Source: Pseudomonadota bacterium (GTDB taxonomy: Bacteria > Pseudomonadota > Gammaproteobacteria > Burkholderiales > Burkholderiaceae_D). Taken from it: 64,000 bases of DNA. The DNA lies in contig JAEXJM010000020.1 of assembly GCA_023449275.1 (NCBI GenBank), positions 1-64,000 on the forward strand, read 5' to 3'. The notes under the pieces are model-generated. The model saw nothing but the letters and a program-made list of their open reading frames with translations, was not told where the DNA came from and did no database searches. The position numbers and the translations under genes were made by a program. Shown piece after piece: positions 63,356 through 64,000 of the stretch (positions within the stretch are counted from its first letter, which is position 1; the number at the start of each line of letters is the position of its first letter).

Positions 63356-63440
63356 ATCTTTTGCGTTTGTGGAAGAATAACATCCTGCCGGTCGGTTCGA
63401 CGGTTTTTTTAATGGTTTTTTGATGAAAAATATCAGAATT

Positions 63441-63470
63441 TTGCTGTATTTGATCAATTTCGGATAAAAT
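63441..63470 (+). promoter_or_regulatory. Predicted sigma-70 promoter of tig
   Basis: TTGCTG (63441-63446), an 18-base spacer and TAAAAT (63465-63470), about 160 bases upstream of the tig ATG. Confidence 0.45.
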
Positions 63471-63629
63471 GTCGAGCTGTTTTAATGAATTATTGCCGTC
63501 TGTTCCGGATTGCCCGTCTGTACGGGGGAATTGCGGGGCAGGGGCGCGGTTTGAATTTTTTGGTTAAATGAAAAACGGTTTTGAAATCGGGTGTCCGGTT
63601 TCAAAGCCTCTATTTTTTGGACAAATTAC

Positions 63630-64000
63630 ATGGCAAACGCAGTTGAAACCCTGGAAAAGCTCGAAAGACGCCTGACCGTCTCCATCCCTGTTGTTGACAT
63701 TACAACGGAAGTTGAAAAACGTTTGAAAGTCCGTGCCCGTACGGCCAAAGCTCCTGGTTTCAGACCGGGCAAGGTGCCGATGGATATGGTGGCCAAACAA
63801 TATGGCGCAGGTATCCAGAACGATGTATTGAATGAAAAAGTCTCGGCCGCCTTTTCCAAGGCGGTAGAAGAAAACAATCTGCGTGTTGCAGGCTATCCGA
63901 AGTTTGAGGAAAAAACCGGAGACGACGTTTCCAAGGATGAGATCGCTTTTACGGCAACCTTCGAAGTCTATCCTGAAGTCAAGATCGGTGATCTGACTTC
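63630..64000 (+). CDS. tig: Trigger factor, N-terminal part (3' end outside window)
   Basis: Ribosome-associated chaperone and prolyl isomerase. 123 codons are visible from the ATG at 63630 to the window edge, with no stop. The start [20 protein letters not shown] and the ribosome-docking signature [12 protein letters not shown] identify the trigger-factor N domain. In many bacteria tig is followed by clpP and clpX, which would lie outside the window. Confidence 0.93.
   Translation, partial: MANAVETLEKLERRLTVSIPVVDITTEVEKRLKVRARTAKAPGFRPGKVPMDMVAKQYGAGIQNDVLNEKVSAAFSKAVEENNLRVAGYPKFEEKTGDDVSKDEIAFTATFEVYPEVKIGDLT

Larger units (their letters stand above)
63218..63629. other. Divergent intergenic region between fdxA and tig
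   Basis: 412 bases with no gene. It holds the fdxA promoter (63294-63322), the Fur-box-like palindrome (63337-63355) and a tig promoter candidate (63441-63470). Confidence 0.6.

Overview
The window is a 64 kb chromosomal stretch of a betaproteobacterium. Gene content and order (yebC-purD-nadD-rsfS-rlmH-maf-rng, prfB-lysS, glnA-glnL-glnG, scpB-rluB, ispH near radC and a small FKBP) fit Burkholderiales. The mid GC content, the absence of hemF between purD and nadD, and the gadB-glsA-gadC acid-resistance operon make a host-associated, low-oxygen member of the Oxalobacteraceae (Oxalobacter-like) my best guess. That placement is inference from sequence alone. No rRNA, tRNA, CRISPR array, transposase or integrase gene was recognised.

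Layout. 1-4478: end of an RhlE-type RNA helicase and dnaE. 4472-13581: an envelope/LPS block with a core glycosyltransferase, msbA, waaF, two overlapping glycosyltransferases, two broken glycosyltransferase remnants fused head to head near 10670, an AT-rich glycosyltransferase and a second GT9 heptosyltransferase-like gene. 13718-19597: an RNA/ribosome/NAD/purine housekeeping run on the minus strand. 19812-21736: glk and ispH. 21737-27889: an AT-rich island carrying one 1839-codon helicase-nuclease gene (DUF4011/SF1 helicase/Vsr-like nuclease/DUF3320, the architecture reported as the Hhe defence system). A compact, strongly base-paired non-coding element lies at its radC-side edge. 27890-34237: radC, FKBP, a CinA-like protein, and the nitrogen operon glnA-glnL-glnG, with a sigma-54 promoter, NtrC boxes and a terminator after glnA. 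34404-36634: an NlpC/P60 hydrolase and a FAD oxidoreductase. 36825-40850: the gadB-glsA-gadC operon with a palindrome upstream. 41275-46798: dps, lysS, prfB (with its programmed +1 frameshift), an AEC transporter and xth. 46799-48581: a gene-poor stretch, a small membrane ORF that looks frameshifted, and a YeiH-family transporter. 48785-57598: one giant cyclic beta-1,2-glucan synthase gene. 58080-64000: scpB, rluB, nth, an RnfB-like ferredoxin, a ferredoxin-NADP reductase, fdxA with a Fur-box-like palindrome, and the start of tig.

How it fits together. Cell-envelope carbohydrate (LPS core plus cyclic glucan) is the largest theme. Nitrogen assimilation, glutamine/glutamate-dependent acid resistance and iron-sulfur electron carriers are the main physiological modules. 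The helicase-nuclease island and the rearranged glycosyltransferase segment are the clearest accessory DNA. Both are visibly richer in A+T than their neighbours.
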